Below, piece after piece: positions 1-5,610 of a DNA stretch of 5,690 nt. The position numbers were made by a program, and so were the translations under genes. The notes under the pieces are model-generated. The model was given only the letters and a program-made list of their open reading frames with translations, was not told the origin of the DNA and searched no databases. Position 1 is the stretch's first letter; each line of letters begins with the position of its first letter. The stretch comes from Bifidobacterium breve (GTDB taxonomy: Bacteria > Actinomycetota > Actinomycetes > S36-B12): contig CAMBQX010000116.1 in assembly GCA_945870085.1 (NCBI GenBank), forward strand, positions 1 to 5,690, in the 5' to 3' direction.

Positions 1-977
1 GTCTGAGGCAAGAACTCCATGCCGATCATGTTGTCTGCAAGCTCAAAATCTTCATGCTGGGGGCCCTTGCTCACAATGAAACGATGCGGAGTGCGACCAA
101 GTACGTCAACCAGGCGCTTCATCAGATCTACATCGGCACTGCCGAGTGAGCCAAGTGATAGGTAGATGAGGGCGCTATCGTCCGGTCGGTTGCCTACGAG
201 TTCAGGGAGTTCAAAGTCTTGGTCGGTTTCACGAACACTTGAGTCCATACGGTGCCAAGTCGAATTGAGGGGCCGAACGTCGACGTAGTCCGCCTCCTTC
301 GGAAAGACGTAAAGATTCGCAGTCGTCGACTCGTGAATGAATTGTAAATCGGGCAGTGGGGCTGCTCCCTGTTCGATTACCCACTCATTGAAGTTAGTCC
401 AGGTGGAGCGGTGGGTGCGGTCGTATTCCGCGCGAAACGCATCCCATTGGATGCGGTCATTTTCCGGGTGGCCAGAGTATGCGGGAGCTATATTTGGTCC
501 AGTTATTTCCAGTGGGTTGCAGGAAACAATTCGAATGAACGGCACGCCGGCCGTCATCAGTGCGGGAAAACACAGCACATTGTCCTCGACCACTACGTCG
601 GGCTTGACGCGCGCAATAATTTCCTTTAGTTGCGGTTCGCAATACTTTGCACCATCAATCAACGCTTGCCATGTTGGCAGCATGAATGTTGAGAGTTGAT
701 CTATCGTGGGTTTGCGAAACTCCGGTGAGGTGTCGCGGATGAAATCCTTCCAGAACTGACCGGCATCTTGCTCAACATCGCTGTCAGCGGGTGGCGCGAG
801 GTCAACTAGATCCTCCTCAAAGCCCAAGGCTTTGAGTTTCCCTGACCAGGAAGCCTCGGCTGCGAACACGACCCGGTGTCCGCGCTCGAGAAGCACCTTC
901 CCGATGCCAATGCACTGATTAGTAGGACCGTAGGCGGACTCAGGCATAAAAAGAATCGTTTTTGACTTTGCTGTCAT
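1..977 (-). CDS. GT-B glycosyltransferase, MGT/UGT-like (3' end cut by window edge)
   Basis: Reading leftward from ATG at 977, an open frame of 325 codons runs off the left edge without a stop, so the C-terminus is missing. The N-terminus (ILFMPESAYGPTNQ, residues 8-21), followed by a helix and ERGHRVVFAA (31-40), matches the first Rossmann strand and helix of GT1/MGT-type glycosyltransferases. IARVKPDVVVEDN (121-133) fits the later acceptor-domain strand. IYLSLGSLGS (271-280) is the strand and loop that open the nucleotide-sugar-binding domain. The donor signature (HGG...E) would lie beyond the edge. In most GT1 enzymes the N-terminal loop reads GHxxP and its His is the catalytic base; here it reads GPTNQ, so His is replaced by Pro18. 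The start overlaps the stop of the upstream tetR (ATGA) and has a GGAG five bases before it, so translation is probably coupled. Family assignment is firm; sugar donor and acceptor are unknown. Given its regulatory partner, an amine-related acceptor is possible but unproven. Confidence 0.85.
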   Translation of the reverse strand, partial: MTAKSKTILFMPESAYGPTNQCIGIGKVLLERGHRVVFAAEASWSGKLKALGFEEDLVDLAPPADSDVEQDAGQFWKDFIRDTSPEFRKPTIDQLSTFMLPTWQALIDGAKYCEPQLKEIIARVKPDVVVEDNVLCFPALMTAGVPFIRIVSCNPLEITGPNIAPAYSGHPENDRIQWDAFRAEYDRTHRSTWTNFNEWVIEQGAAPLPDLQFIHESTTANLYVFPKEADYVDVRPLNSTWHRMDSSVRETDQDFELPELVGNRPDDSALIYLSLGSLGSADVDLMKRLVDVLGRTPHRFIVSKGPQHEDFELADNMIGMEFLPQ

Positions 978-1600
978 ATGGTCTCCACTGGGAGCGGGTG
1001 GCTGGTTGCTAAACGGGCGTAGTCAAGTATGAGGTTTGCAGCAACATCATGGTCCAAGGTCGGATGACTTGCCATAATGCGGTAGCCATAAGCGTCTTCG
1101 AGTGCAACTAGGTTTCGGGCAATTGTTAGCGAGTCCGAGGAGAGTTGGAATACTCCTTGCGTTGCTCCCGTATCCAAGAGTGTTTGATACATGGCAACCT
1201 GACGATCAAATAGGGCGGTGAGCAGCACCGCGTAAATAGTATTTCGTGCGGCTTCGCCACCTAGTGCGCAAAGCAGGCGTACCTCCTCATCATCTTGCGC
1301 AACCGGTAGGCCGGAGGTGATGGTGACGGTCAGGCGTTCGGCCGGATCGTTGATCCCTTCGAGCGCGGCAACTCGTTCGGTATAAAAGCGCTCCATGCCG
1401 GCCCGGTTCGCATCCACGAGAAGATCCTGGAGATCCGGGTAGTGATACAAGATGGCCCCCGAGGTCATGCCAGCGTGCTCAGCGACCTGATTCAGGCGCA
1501 CCGCCGTACCGTGTTCGGCCATCGCCCGCTGAGCCGCCTCAAGGAGGTCGTTGCGCTTTGCGCTCTTCTGGCGGGACTCCCGCCCGGTGCTTTTGGCCAT
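974..1600 (-). CDS. TetR/AcrR-family transcriptional regulator (BetI-like C-terminal domain)
   Basis: A 208-residue protein, normal length for the family. Residues 15-62 form the TetR N-terminal DNA-binding domain. A first helix (LLEAAQRAMAEHG) is followed by the helix-turn-helix LNQVAEHAGMTSGAILYHY (36-54) and the typical trailing DLQDLLVDA. The C-terminal half is helical, and NLVALEDAYGYRIMASHPTL (163-182) resembles the ligand-binding and dimerisation domain of BetI-type repressors; the ligand cannot be read from sequence. ATG at 1600 gives a basic N-terminus (KSTGRESRQKSAKR) and no strong Shine-Dalgarno is visible before it. The stop TGA (976-974) overlaps the glycosyltransferase start, placing both in one operon. 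The gene is divergent from the Pot-type importer across a 185-bp gap, the standard layout for a local TetR repressor acting on both units and on itself. That regulatory role is inference; the family call is strong. Confidence 0.93.
   Translation of the reverse strand: MAKSTGRESRQKSAKRNDLLEAAQRAMAEHGTAVRLNQVAEHAGMTSGAILYHYPDLQDLLVDANRAGMERFYTERVAALEGINDPAERLTVTITSGLPVAQDDEEVRLLCALGGEAARNTIYAVLLTALFDRQVAMYQTLLDTGATQGVFQLSSDSLTIARNLVALEDAYGYRIMASHPTLDHDVAANLILDYARLATSHPLPVETI
983..986 (-). promoter_or_regulatory. Shine-Dalgarno of the glycosyltransferase gene
   Basis: GGAG on the minus strand lies five bases before the ATG at 977, inside the last codons of tetR. It supports this start and re-initiation across the ATGA overlap. 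Confidence 0.6.
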
Positions 1601-1687
1601 GGTTCGCCCACTCTAGCGAGCCAAAATTGTCATTAAATCCAAATTCAGAAAAATTCGATAACTATTTGCATACCAAGGTCGAAAGTG

Positions 1688-1702
1688 CTTGCAGTTCTTG
1701 CA
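1688..1702 (+). repeat. Tandem CTTGCA direct repeat
   Basis: CTTGCA occurs at 1688-1693 and 1697-1702, separated by GTT, so the period is nine bases. A third TTGCA is at 1666-1670. These sit in the middle of the divergent control region, about 84-98 bases before potD, where an activator or RNA polymerase would bind. The repeats are short and could be chance. Confidence 0.35.
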
Positions 1703-1741
1703 TTCGTGTGTAACGCTCAGGCATCGCCGGGCATGAGGGCT

Positions 1742-1761
1742 CGGCCTTGAAGTCAAAGCCG
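1742..1761. promoter_or_regulatory. Candidate TetR operator (20-bp near-palindrome)
   Basis: The sequence CGGCCTTGAAGTCAAAGCCG is an inverted repeat. Eight of nine positions in each arm pair (one C/A mismatch, 1746 against 1757) around a central AG. Its size and symmetry suit a TetR-family dimer, and it lies between any plausible potD promoter and the potD Shine-Dalgarno, where a bound repressor would block transcription. In RNA the same bases could form a hairpin. It would compete with an upstream 7-bp stem (1726-1732 with 1739-1745, one G-U pair), because both use 1742-1745. Whether it acts as DNA operator or RNA element is not decided by sequence. Confidence 0.45.
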
Positions 1762-1773
1762 TGAGCACCGGAT

Positions 1774-1778
1774 AGGAG
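1774..1778 (+). promoter_or_regulatory. Shine-Dalgarno of potD
   Basis: AGGAG lies seven bases before the ATG at 1786. It is the clearest ribosome binding site in the window and favours that ATG over the in-frame ATGs at 1807 and 1816. The 1807 start also has a usable GAGGAAG ahead of it. Confidence 0.7.
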
Positions 1779-1785
1779 TCAGCAG

Positions 1786-2898
1786 ATGCGAGGAAGTGCA
1801 CAGAAGATGAGCAAGATGGGAGCTGTCGGGGCGGTTGCGGTTAGCGCAACGTTGCTGTTGGCGGCCTGTGGCGGTAGCAGCAGCAGCGCCCCCGCCGAAC
1901 TCGATCCAAATGCCGATCTGACAAAGCAGACCCTGACGGTCTCAAACTGGGCCGGGTATTACCCGGAGGATCTGCCGGCGAAGGTGCAAGAAGCGATCGG
2001 GACCCCCTTAACGATTGCCAATCACGCTACCAACGAAGAGATCATGGGCAAGTTGACCGCCACTGGCGATTCAGGTATCGATGTGGCATTTGTGTCGGGA
2101 CAGTACGCGCAAGCGCTCAATGACGCTGGGCTACTGGAGCCGATGCACCCGGACTTGATCCCGAACCTAAAGAATCTTTACCCTGAGGCCACGCAGATGG
2201 CCTTCGATAAGGGCAATGTTTTCTCCGTTCCCTACGCTTGGGGAACGACGGGTATTTGCTATCGAAGTGATCTAGTCAGTAAGGCGCCCGACAGCTGGAA
2301 TGACATCTTGCAGCCGGCGGAGGAGAACAAGGGCAAGATAACGGCCCTTGCCACCGAGCGCTGGCTACTGCTACCGGCACTGAAATCCCTGGGCTACTCG
2401 ATTAACACCACCGACGATGCCGAATTGCAGGCGGCGAAGGATCTGTTGATTGCGGCGAAGCCAAATCTGTTGGCCTATGACGACACCACCTTCTACTCTC
2501 GGCTCATTTCGGGCGAGGCGACGATGGCGGTGGCCTGGGATGGCTGGTGCAACTATGGCACCGCCGAGGATCCAAACATCAAGTTCGTAATTCCGAAGGA
2601 AGGCAGCGACCTTTGGTCTGACACCATGGTCGTGTTGAAGTCCTCGAAGAATAAAGAGGCGGCTCAAGCCTTCATCAACTTCATCCTCGACCCGGCAAAC
2701 CACGCTTGGGTTTCCGAGAACATCCTCTACAAGGTGCCGAATAAGGCAGCGATGGAGCAGGTAGGGGCAGAGCTTGCCAAGGCATACCCGAACATGGGGA
2801 TGTCTCCGGCGGATCTACTCAAGGAAGAAGTTGTGGTTGACGTAGGCGTAGACAGTTCGAAGTACACGAAGGTTGCGACCGAGGTCACCTCCAACTAG
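1786..2898 (+). CDS. potD: Polyamine-type ABC transporter substrate-binding lipoprotein (PotD/PotF family)
   Basis: A 370-residue extracytoplasmic solute-binding protein, near the usual PotD length. Residues 1-28 are a lipoprotein signal: basic start, hydrophobic run, lipobox LAAC with the acylated Cys at 28, then a Gly/Ser linker. The mature part follows PotD throughout, for example SNWAGYYPEDLP (53-64), FSVPYAWGTTGI (146-157), LKSLGYSINTTD (199-210), AWDGW (250-254), IPKEGSDLWSD (269-279) and YKVPNKAA (315-322). By remembered alignment with E. coli PotD (constant offset of 21-22), the aromatic box is kept (W55, Y58, W251, W277, Y315), as are S104 and the key acidic D279 (PotD D257). The positions of PotD E36, Y85, D168 and E171 are G57, Q106, T190 and W193. 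The ligand may therefore be an amine other than spermidine. It would deliver substrate to the permeases encoded directly downstream. Family is secure; substrate is uncertain. Confidence 0.92.
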   Translation: MRGSAQKMSKMGAVGAVAVSATLLLAACGGSSSSAPAELDPNADLTKQTLTVSNWAGYYPEDLPAKVQEAIGTPLTIANHATNEEIMGKLTATGDSGIDVAFVSGQYAQALNDAGLLEPMHPDLIPNLKNLYPEATQMAFDKGNVFSVPYAWGTTGICYRSDLVSKAPDSWNDILQPAEENKGKITALATERWLLLPALKSLGYSINTTDDAELQAAKDLLIAAKPNLLAYDDTTFYSRLISGEATMAVAWDGWCNYGTAEDPNIKFVIPKEGSDLWSDTMVVLKSSKNKEAAQAFINFILDPANHAWVSENILYKVPNKAAMEQVGAELAKAYPNMGMSPADLLKEEVVVDVGVDSSKYTKVATEVTSN

Positions 2899-2910
2899 TT
2901 AGTGGGTTTG

Positions 2911-3804
2911 ATGGCTTCCACGGTCACCCAAGGGCGCGGCGCAATTAGGCGTCGCGCCCTTGGGGCGCGTGCGGCCTTTCTGGGTCCGGGGCTTCTTTAT
3001 GTGACGGCCTTTATGACGATCCCACTGTTGTTAGTGCTCTCATACGCCTTCTTAACCCGTGGCAGATTCGGTGGGGTTGAATTACCGGTCACCCTAGAAA
3101 ACTTCGCGCGCGCCCTCGACCCAATTTATCTAAGGGTGCTCTGGAACTCCATCCTTATTTCATCGATTACCACTCTTTTGGCATTGTTGATCGGCTATCC
3201 AACCGCTTACGCGATCACTCGGCTCCCGGCGAGGTGGCGCACGGTGGCCCTCGTCTTAGTGGTGCTGCCCTTTTGGACGAATTTCCTGATCCGCACTTAT
3301 GCCTGGATTGTGCTGCTGAATTCCGAGGGCCCGATCAATAAGACCCTGGTCAACTGGGGCTTGATTGATTCGCCATTGGAGTTGCTCTATACAAGAGGCG
3401 CGGTAATCGTTGGCTTGCTCTACGCGTATCTCCCACTGATGATCTTGCCGATATATGCATCGGTTGAACGCCTGGACAGATCACTTCTCGAGGCGGCCAC
3501 CAATTTGGGTGCGAGCAAATTCCGAGCTTTTTTTGACGTGACCTTGCCGCTGACGCTGCCGGGCACCATGATCGGGGCAATCTTCGTTTTCGTGCCAAGT
3601 CTGGGCAATTTCATCGTGCCGGAATTACTCGGCGGGGGCAAGACCGTGATGATCGGCAATCTGATTCGCGATCAATTCCTGAAAGCGCGCGACTGGCCCT
3701 TTGGCGCTGTTCTGGCCTTGATCATGGTTTTATTCCTCGCCGGTTTGTTCGCGGCGCAAGCGGCGGTTGCTCGACGCATAAATGGGCGGAGTGCCCGTGC
3801 GTAA
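2911..3804 (+). CDS. potB: Polyamine-type ABC transporter permease (PotB family)
   Basis: An inner-membrane permease of 297 residues with about six membrane segments, near 24-47, 76-103, 112-136, 165-183, 219-240 and 265-288. PotB landmarks are VLPFWTNFLIRTYAWIVLL (118-136), YLPLMILPIYASVERLD (173-189), and the cytoplasmic EAA loop EAATNLGASKFRAFFDVTLP (194-213), which docks on the ATPase. PELLGGGKTVMIGNLI (237-252) and WPFGA (262-266) are also typical. It would pair with the PotC-like protein as the translocation channel. It begins 12 bases after potD. An in-frame GTG at 2902 would add three residues; neither start has a good Shine-Dalgarno, so the ATG was preferred. Codons 6-18 contain a very stable inverted repeat (2927-2964), which may lower permease expression relative to the binding protein. 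Confidence 0.92.
   Translation: MASTVTQGRGAIRRRALGARAAFLGPGLLYVTAFMTIPLLLVLSYAFLTRGRFGGVELPVTLENFARALDPIYLRVLWNSILISSITTLLALLIGYPTAYAITRLPARWRTVALVLVVLPFWTNFLIRTYAWIVLLNSEGPINKTLVNWGLIDSPLELLYTRGAVIVGLLYAYLPLMILPIYASVERLDRSLLEAATNLGASKFRAFFDVTLPLTLPGTMIGAIFVFVPSLGNFIVPELLGGGKTVMIGNLIRDQFLKARDWPFGAVLALIMVLFLAGLFAAQAAVARRINGRSARA
2927..2964 (+). repeat. Strong GC-rich hairpin at the 5' end of potB
   Basis: CCCAAGGGCGCG (2927-2938) pairs perfectly with CGCGCCCTTGGG (2953-2964). Inside it, 2939-2942 pairs with 2949-2952 through one G-U and three Watson-Crick pairs, giving a 16-bp stem and an AAUUAG loop (2943-2948). No T-run follows, so it is not an intrinsic terminator. It begins 16 bases after the potB ATG and 28 bases after the potD stop, a position known in other importer operons for structures that protect upstream mRNA or restrain downstream translation. 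Confidence 0.75.
3788..3791 (+). promoter_or_regulatory. Shine-Dalgarno that favours GTG 3797 as the potC start
   Basis: GGAG lies five bases before an in-frame GTG at 3797. The alternative ATG at 3782 has no purine-rich element ahead of it, and the GTG at 3791 overlaps the GGAG itself. The 3797 start overlaps the end of potB by eight bases (GTGCGTAA). Confidence 0.5.
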
Positions 3805-4567
3805 TATCGGTTGGCTGCGCTTGCCATTGTTGGTGACCTATGTATTTTTGTACGTGCCGCTAGTGGTAGTTGTCGTGATGTCTTTCAATGGCAGTAAGCA
3901 GCCATTTTCTTGGGGCGGGTTCAGCACCAAGTGGTACGGAGTCCTCTTTGAAGACACCGCTGTCAGGCAAGGGCTGATCAACACTTTAATTGTTGCGGTG
4001 GGTGCGACAGTTATAGCTACCGCGCTAGGGACGCTTCTTGCTATTGGGCTTTCGAGATTTACCCGCTCGGCACTCCTGGAGGCCTATTCACTTACGCCGG
4101 CGATCATCCCCGACCTCGCTTTGGCCATCGGTCTGCTCGTGCTTTTCAGTGCCATCGGCATGACACTCGGGTTGCACTCGGTGTTACTTGCTCATGTGGT
4201 CTTCGGGATGGCTTTCGTGGCGGCGGTGGTAACCGCCAGGCTCGGCCAAAATGACCCGAGTCTGGAGGAAGCATCCGGTGACCTGGGTGCCAATGCGATA
4301 ACAACCTTCTTCAAGATCACCGTCCCAACTCTCCTGCCCGCGATCGTGGCTGGTGCATTACTCGTTTTTACATTGTCACTTGATGAGTTCGTGATTGCTT
4401 TCTTCACCGATGGCCCTGCAACACCGACTTTGCCAATCGTCATCTACTCGATGGTTCGCTTTGGAGTCACACCAGAGATCAATGCGCTGGCGGCACTTCT
4501 GCTTCTGGTTAGCTTCACCGTCGTGATCGCTGCCCAGCGCATCACCAAACTTACGGATGCCGTATGA
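3797..4567 (+). CDS. potC: Polyamine-type ABC transporter permease (PotC family)
   Basis: The second membrane subunit, 256 residues from GTG 3797 (261 from ATG 3782). Six hydrophobic segments lie near 9-30, 60-88, 99-120, 127-149, 179-203 and 228-249, matching PotC length and topology. Diagnostic stretches are the segment-2 start INTLIVAVGATVIATALGT (61-79), TPAIIPDLALAIGLLVLF (100-117), and an EAA loop beginning EEASGDLGANAITTFFKIT (157-175). The PotC C-terminal block, SLDEFVIAFFTDGPATPTLP (194-213) followed by a conserved PEINALAALLLL stretch, is close to family consensus. It forms the channel with the PotB-like subunit. The start was chosen on its GGAG; the ATG at 3782 is possible and would overlap potB by 23 bases. 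The stop TGA overlaps the ATG of potA (ATGA), indicating coupled translation and balanced subunits. Confidence 0.92.
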   Translation: MRNIGWLRLPLLVTYVFLYVPLVVVVVMSFNGSKQPFSWGGFSTKWYGVLFEDTAVRQGLINTLIVAVGATVIATALGTLLAIGLSRFTRSALLEAYSLTPAIIPDLALAIGLLVLFSAIGMTLGLHSVLLAHVVFGMAFVAAVVTARLGQNDPSLEEASGDLGANAITTFFKITVPTLLPAIVAGALLVFTLSLDEFVIAFFTDGPATPTLPIVIYSMVRFGVTPEINALAALLLLVSFTVVIAAQRITKLTDAV

Positions 4568-5610
4568 CAAATCAGCCCTTGGTTGAAATTCAAAGCCTCA
4601 GCAAGAGCTACGGGGACGTTGTCGCCCTTGACGATGTGAGTCTTTCGATCAACGAGAACGAGTTCTTTGCGCTCTTAGGTCCATCGGGCTGCGGCAAAAC
4701 CACCCTCCTTCGTGTCATTGCGGGTTTCGAGGAGCCAGATTCTGGAGCGGTACTTCTCAGTGGGAGCAACTTGCTGTCACTGCCACCCCATAAGCGGCCG
4801 ATCAACTTGATGTTTCAGTCATACGCGCTATTCCCCCACCTATCCGTGGAGCGAAATATCGCCTACGGGTTGCAAAGAGAGAAACTGCCCAAGGAGGAAA
4901 TTCGAGCACGTGTCGATGAAGTATTAGGGACGGTGGGTCTTAGGGATAAAGCGAAGAGCCGGCCAGCCCAATTGTCGGGCGGCCAACGGCAGCGAGTTGC
5001 ACTCGCCAGAGCCATCGTGAAGCGTCCGCGCTTGCTACTGCTCGATGAGCCGCTTTCCGCCCTTGATCGCAAAGTTCGTGCTGAGATGCAACTTGAACTC
5101 AAGCGCTTGCAGCATGAGGTGGGTATCACCTTCGTGGTTGTTACCCATGATCAAGAAGAAGCCATGTCAATGGCAGATCGAATTGCCGTGATGTCACTAG
5201 GTCAGGTGTTGCAGATTGACACTCCGATTGGGATGTATCAGCGGCCTTCTAGTGTTTTTGTTGCCGACTTCATCGGTACCAGCAACATGTTTGCGGGGGT
5301 CGCGGCCATCGGGGGCGTTGACGTCCCGAATCTTGGGTTGCTTCCAGGCAAAGAAGCAGTACCGGCGGTGATGGGTCCGGCGTATTTAATGGTTCGGCCA
5401 GAAGACATTCAGATTGTCGAGGGCGCTGGGCTACTTACAGGTACGGTGCTTGAAACCCAGTTCTTTGGCGGCGCATCTACTATCGCGGTTTTGGTGCCGG
5501 GCCATGACTCACCCATTGTGCTCACCTGCCAAGGATCAGCAAACGTCACGCGTGGAGCCATCGCGCAGCTATCTTGGCCCGCTGAAAAAGCGGTGGTGCT
5601 GAGCAGATGA
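4564..5610 (+). CDS. potA: Polyamine-type ABC transporter ATP-binding protein (PotA family)
   Basis: A cytoplasmic ATPase of 348 residues that powers the importer. All nucleotide-binding motifs are intact: Walker A GPSGCGKTT (39-47), Q-loop Gln85 within NLMFQSYALFPHLSV (81-95), signature LSGGQ (137-141), Walker B LLLLDEP with catalytic Glu162, D-loop SALD (165-168) and switch His195. The segment YQRPSSVFVADFIGTSNMF (225-243) leads into the TOBE-like C-terminal domain (about 245-345, including YLMVRPEDI), typical of PotA/UgpC/MalK-type importer ATPases and often regulatory. The Q-loop block and the operon context favour PotA over sugar or iron relatives, though paralogues share these motifs. 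Its start overlaps the potC stop (ATGA), and its own stop overlaps the start of the next gene in the same way. A weak GGA precedes the start. Confidence 0.93.
   Translation: MTNQPLVEIQSLSKSYGDVVALDDVSLSINENEFFALLGPSGCGKTTLLRVIAGFEEPDSGAVLLSGSNLLSLPPHKRPINLMFQSYALFPHLSVERNIAYGLQREKLPKEEIRARVDEVLGTVGLRDKAKSRPAQLSGGQRQRVALARAIVKRPRLLLLDEPLSALDRKVRAEMQLELKRLQHEVGITFVVVTHDQEEAMSMADRIAVMSLGQVLQIDTPIGMYQRPSSVFVADFIGTSNMFAGVAAIGGVDVPNLGLLPGKEAVPAVMGPAYLMVRPEDIQIVEGAGLLTGTVLETQFFGGASTIAVLVPGHDSPIVLTCQGSANVTRGAIAQLSWPAEKAVVLSR

Larger units (their letters stand above)
1601..1785. promoter_or_regulatory. Divergent intergenic control region (tetR-GT / potD operon)
   Basis: This 185-bp gap holds the promoters of both units. 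Its left third (about 1621-1670) is markedly AT-rich compared with the flanking genes. For the leftward unit the best -10 I see is TTTAAT on the minus strand (plus 1637-1632), five of six to consensus and about 32 bases before the tetR ATG, with no convincing -35. For potD, TTGTCA at 1627-1632 is a five-of-six -35 match with a poor AAAAAT -10 at 1649-1654; a second option is TGTAAC at 1709-1714 with no good -35. None is decisive. The region also contains CTTGCA repeats and a near-palindrome listed separately. A 62-codon minus-strand frame crossing the gap (1801-1613) lacks any coding support. Confidence 0.6.

Noticed and set aside
337..699. Plus-strand open frame of 120 codons
   Set aside because: It lies wholly antisense to the glycosyltransferase, whose minus-strand frame has clear family motifs. 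The plus-strand peptide shows no recognisable domain and no Shine-Dalgarno.
1613..1801. Minus-strand 62-codon frame across the tetR-potD gap, with a CxxC motif
   Set aside because: It covers the promoter region, overlaps the potD start, has no ribosome binding site, and its peptide resembles nothing I recognise; CxxC alone is weak evidence.
1952..1966. CCGGGTA-T-TACCCGG palindrome in potD
   Set aside because: Seven-base arms in a conserved coding stretch (WAGYYPED) are plausible by chance and the position suggests no regulatory role.
2371..2703. Minus-strand open frame of 110 codons inside potD
   Set aside because: It is antisense to strongly conserved PotD sequence and its translation has no domain signature.
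2883..2928. GGTCACC direct repeats flanking the potD-potB junction
   Set aside because: Only seven bases each (2883-2889 and 2922-2928), both inside coding sequence; likely coincidence.
2927..2964. Intrinsic terminator after potD
   Set aside because: The stem is strong, but GCGCGTGCGG follows instead of a T-run, and the structure sits inside potB.
3350..3659. Two overlapping minus-strand frames within potB
   Set aside because: They are antisense to the EAA-loop region of potB, whose own frame is clearly coding; no independent support.
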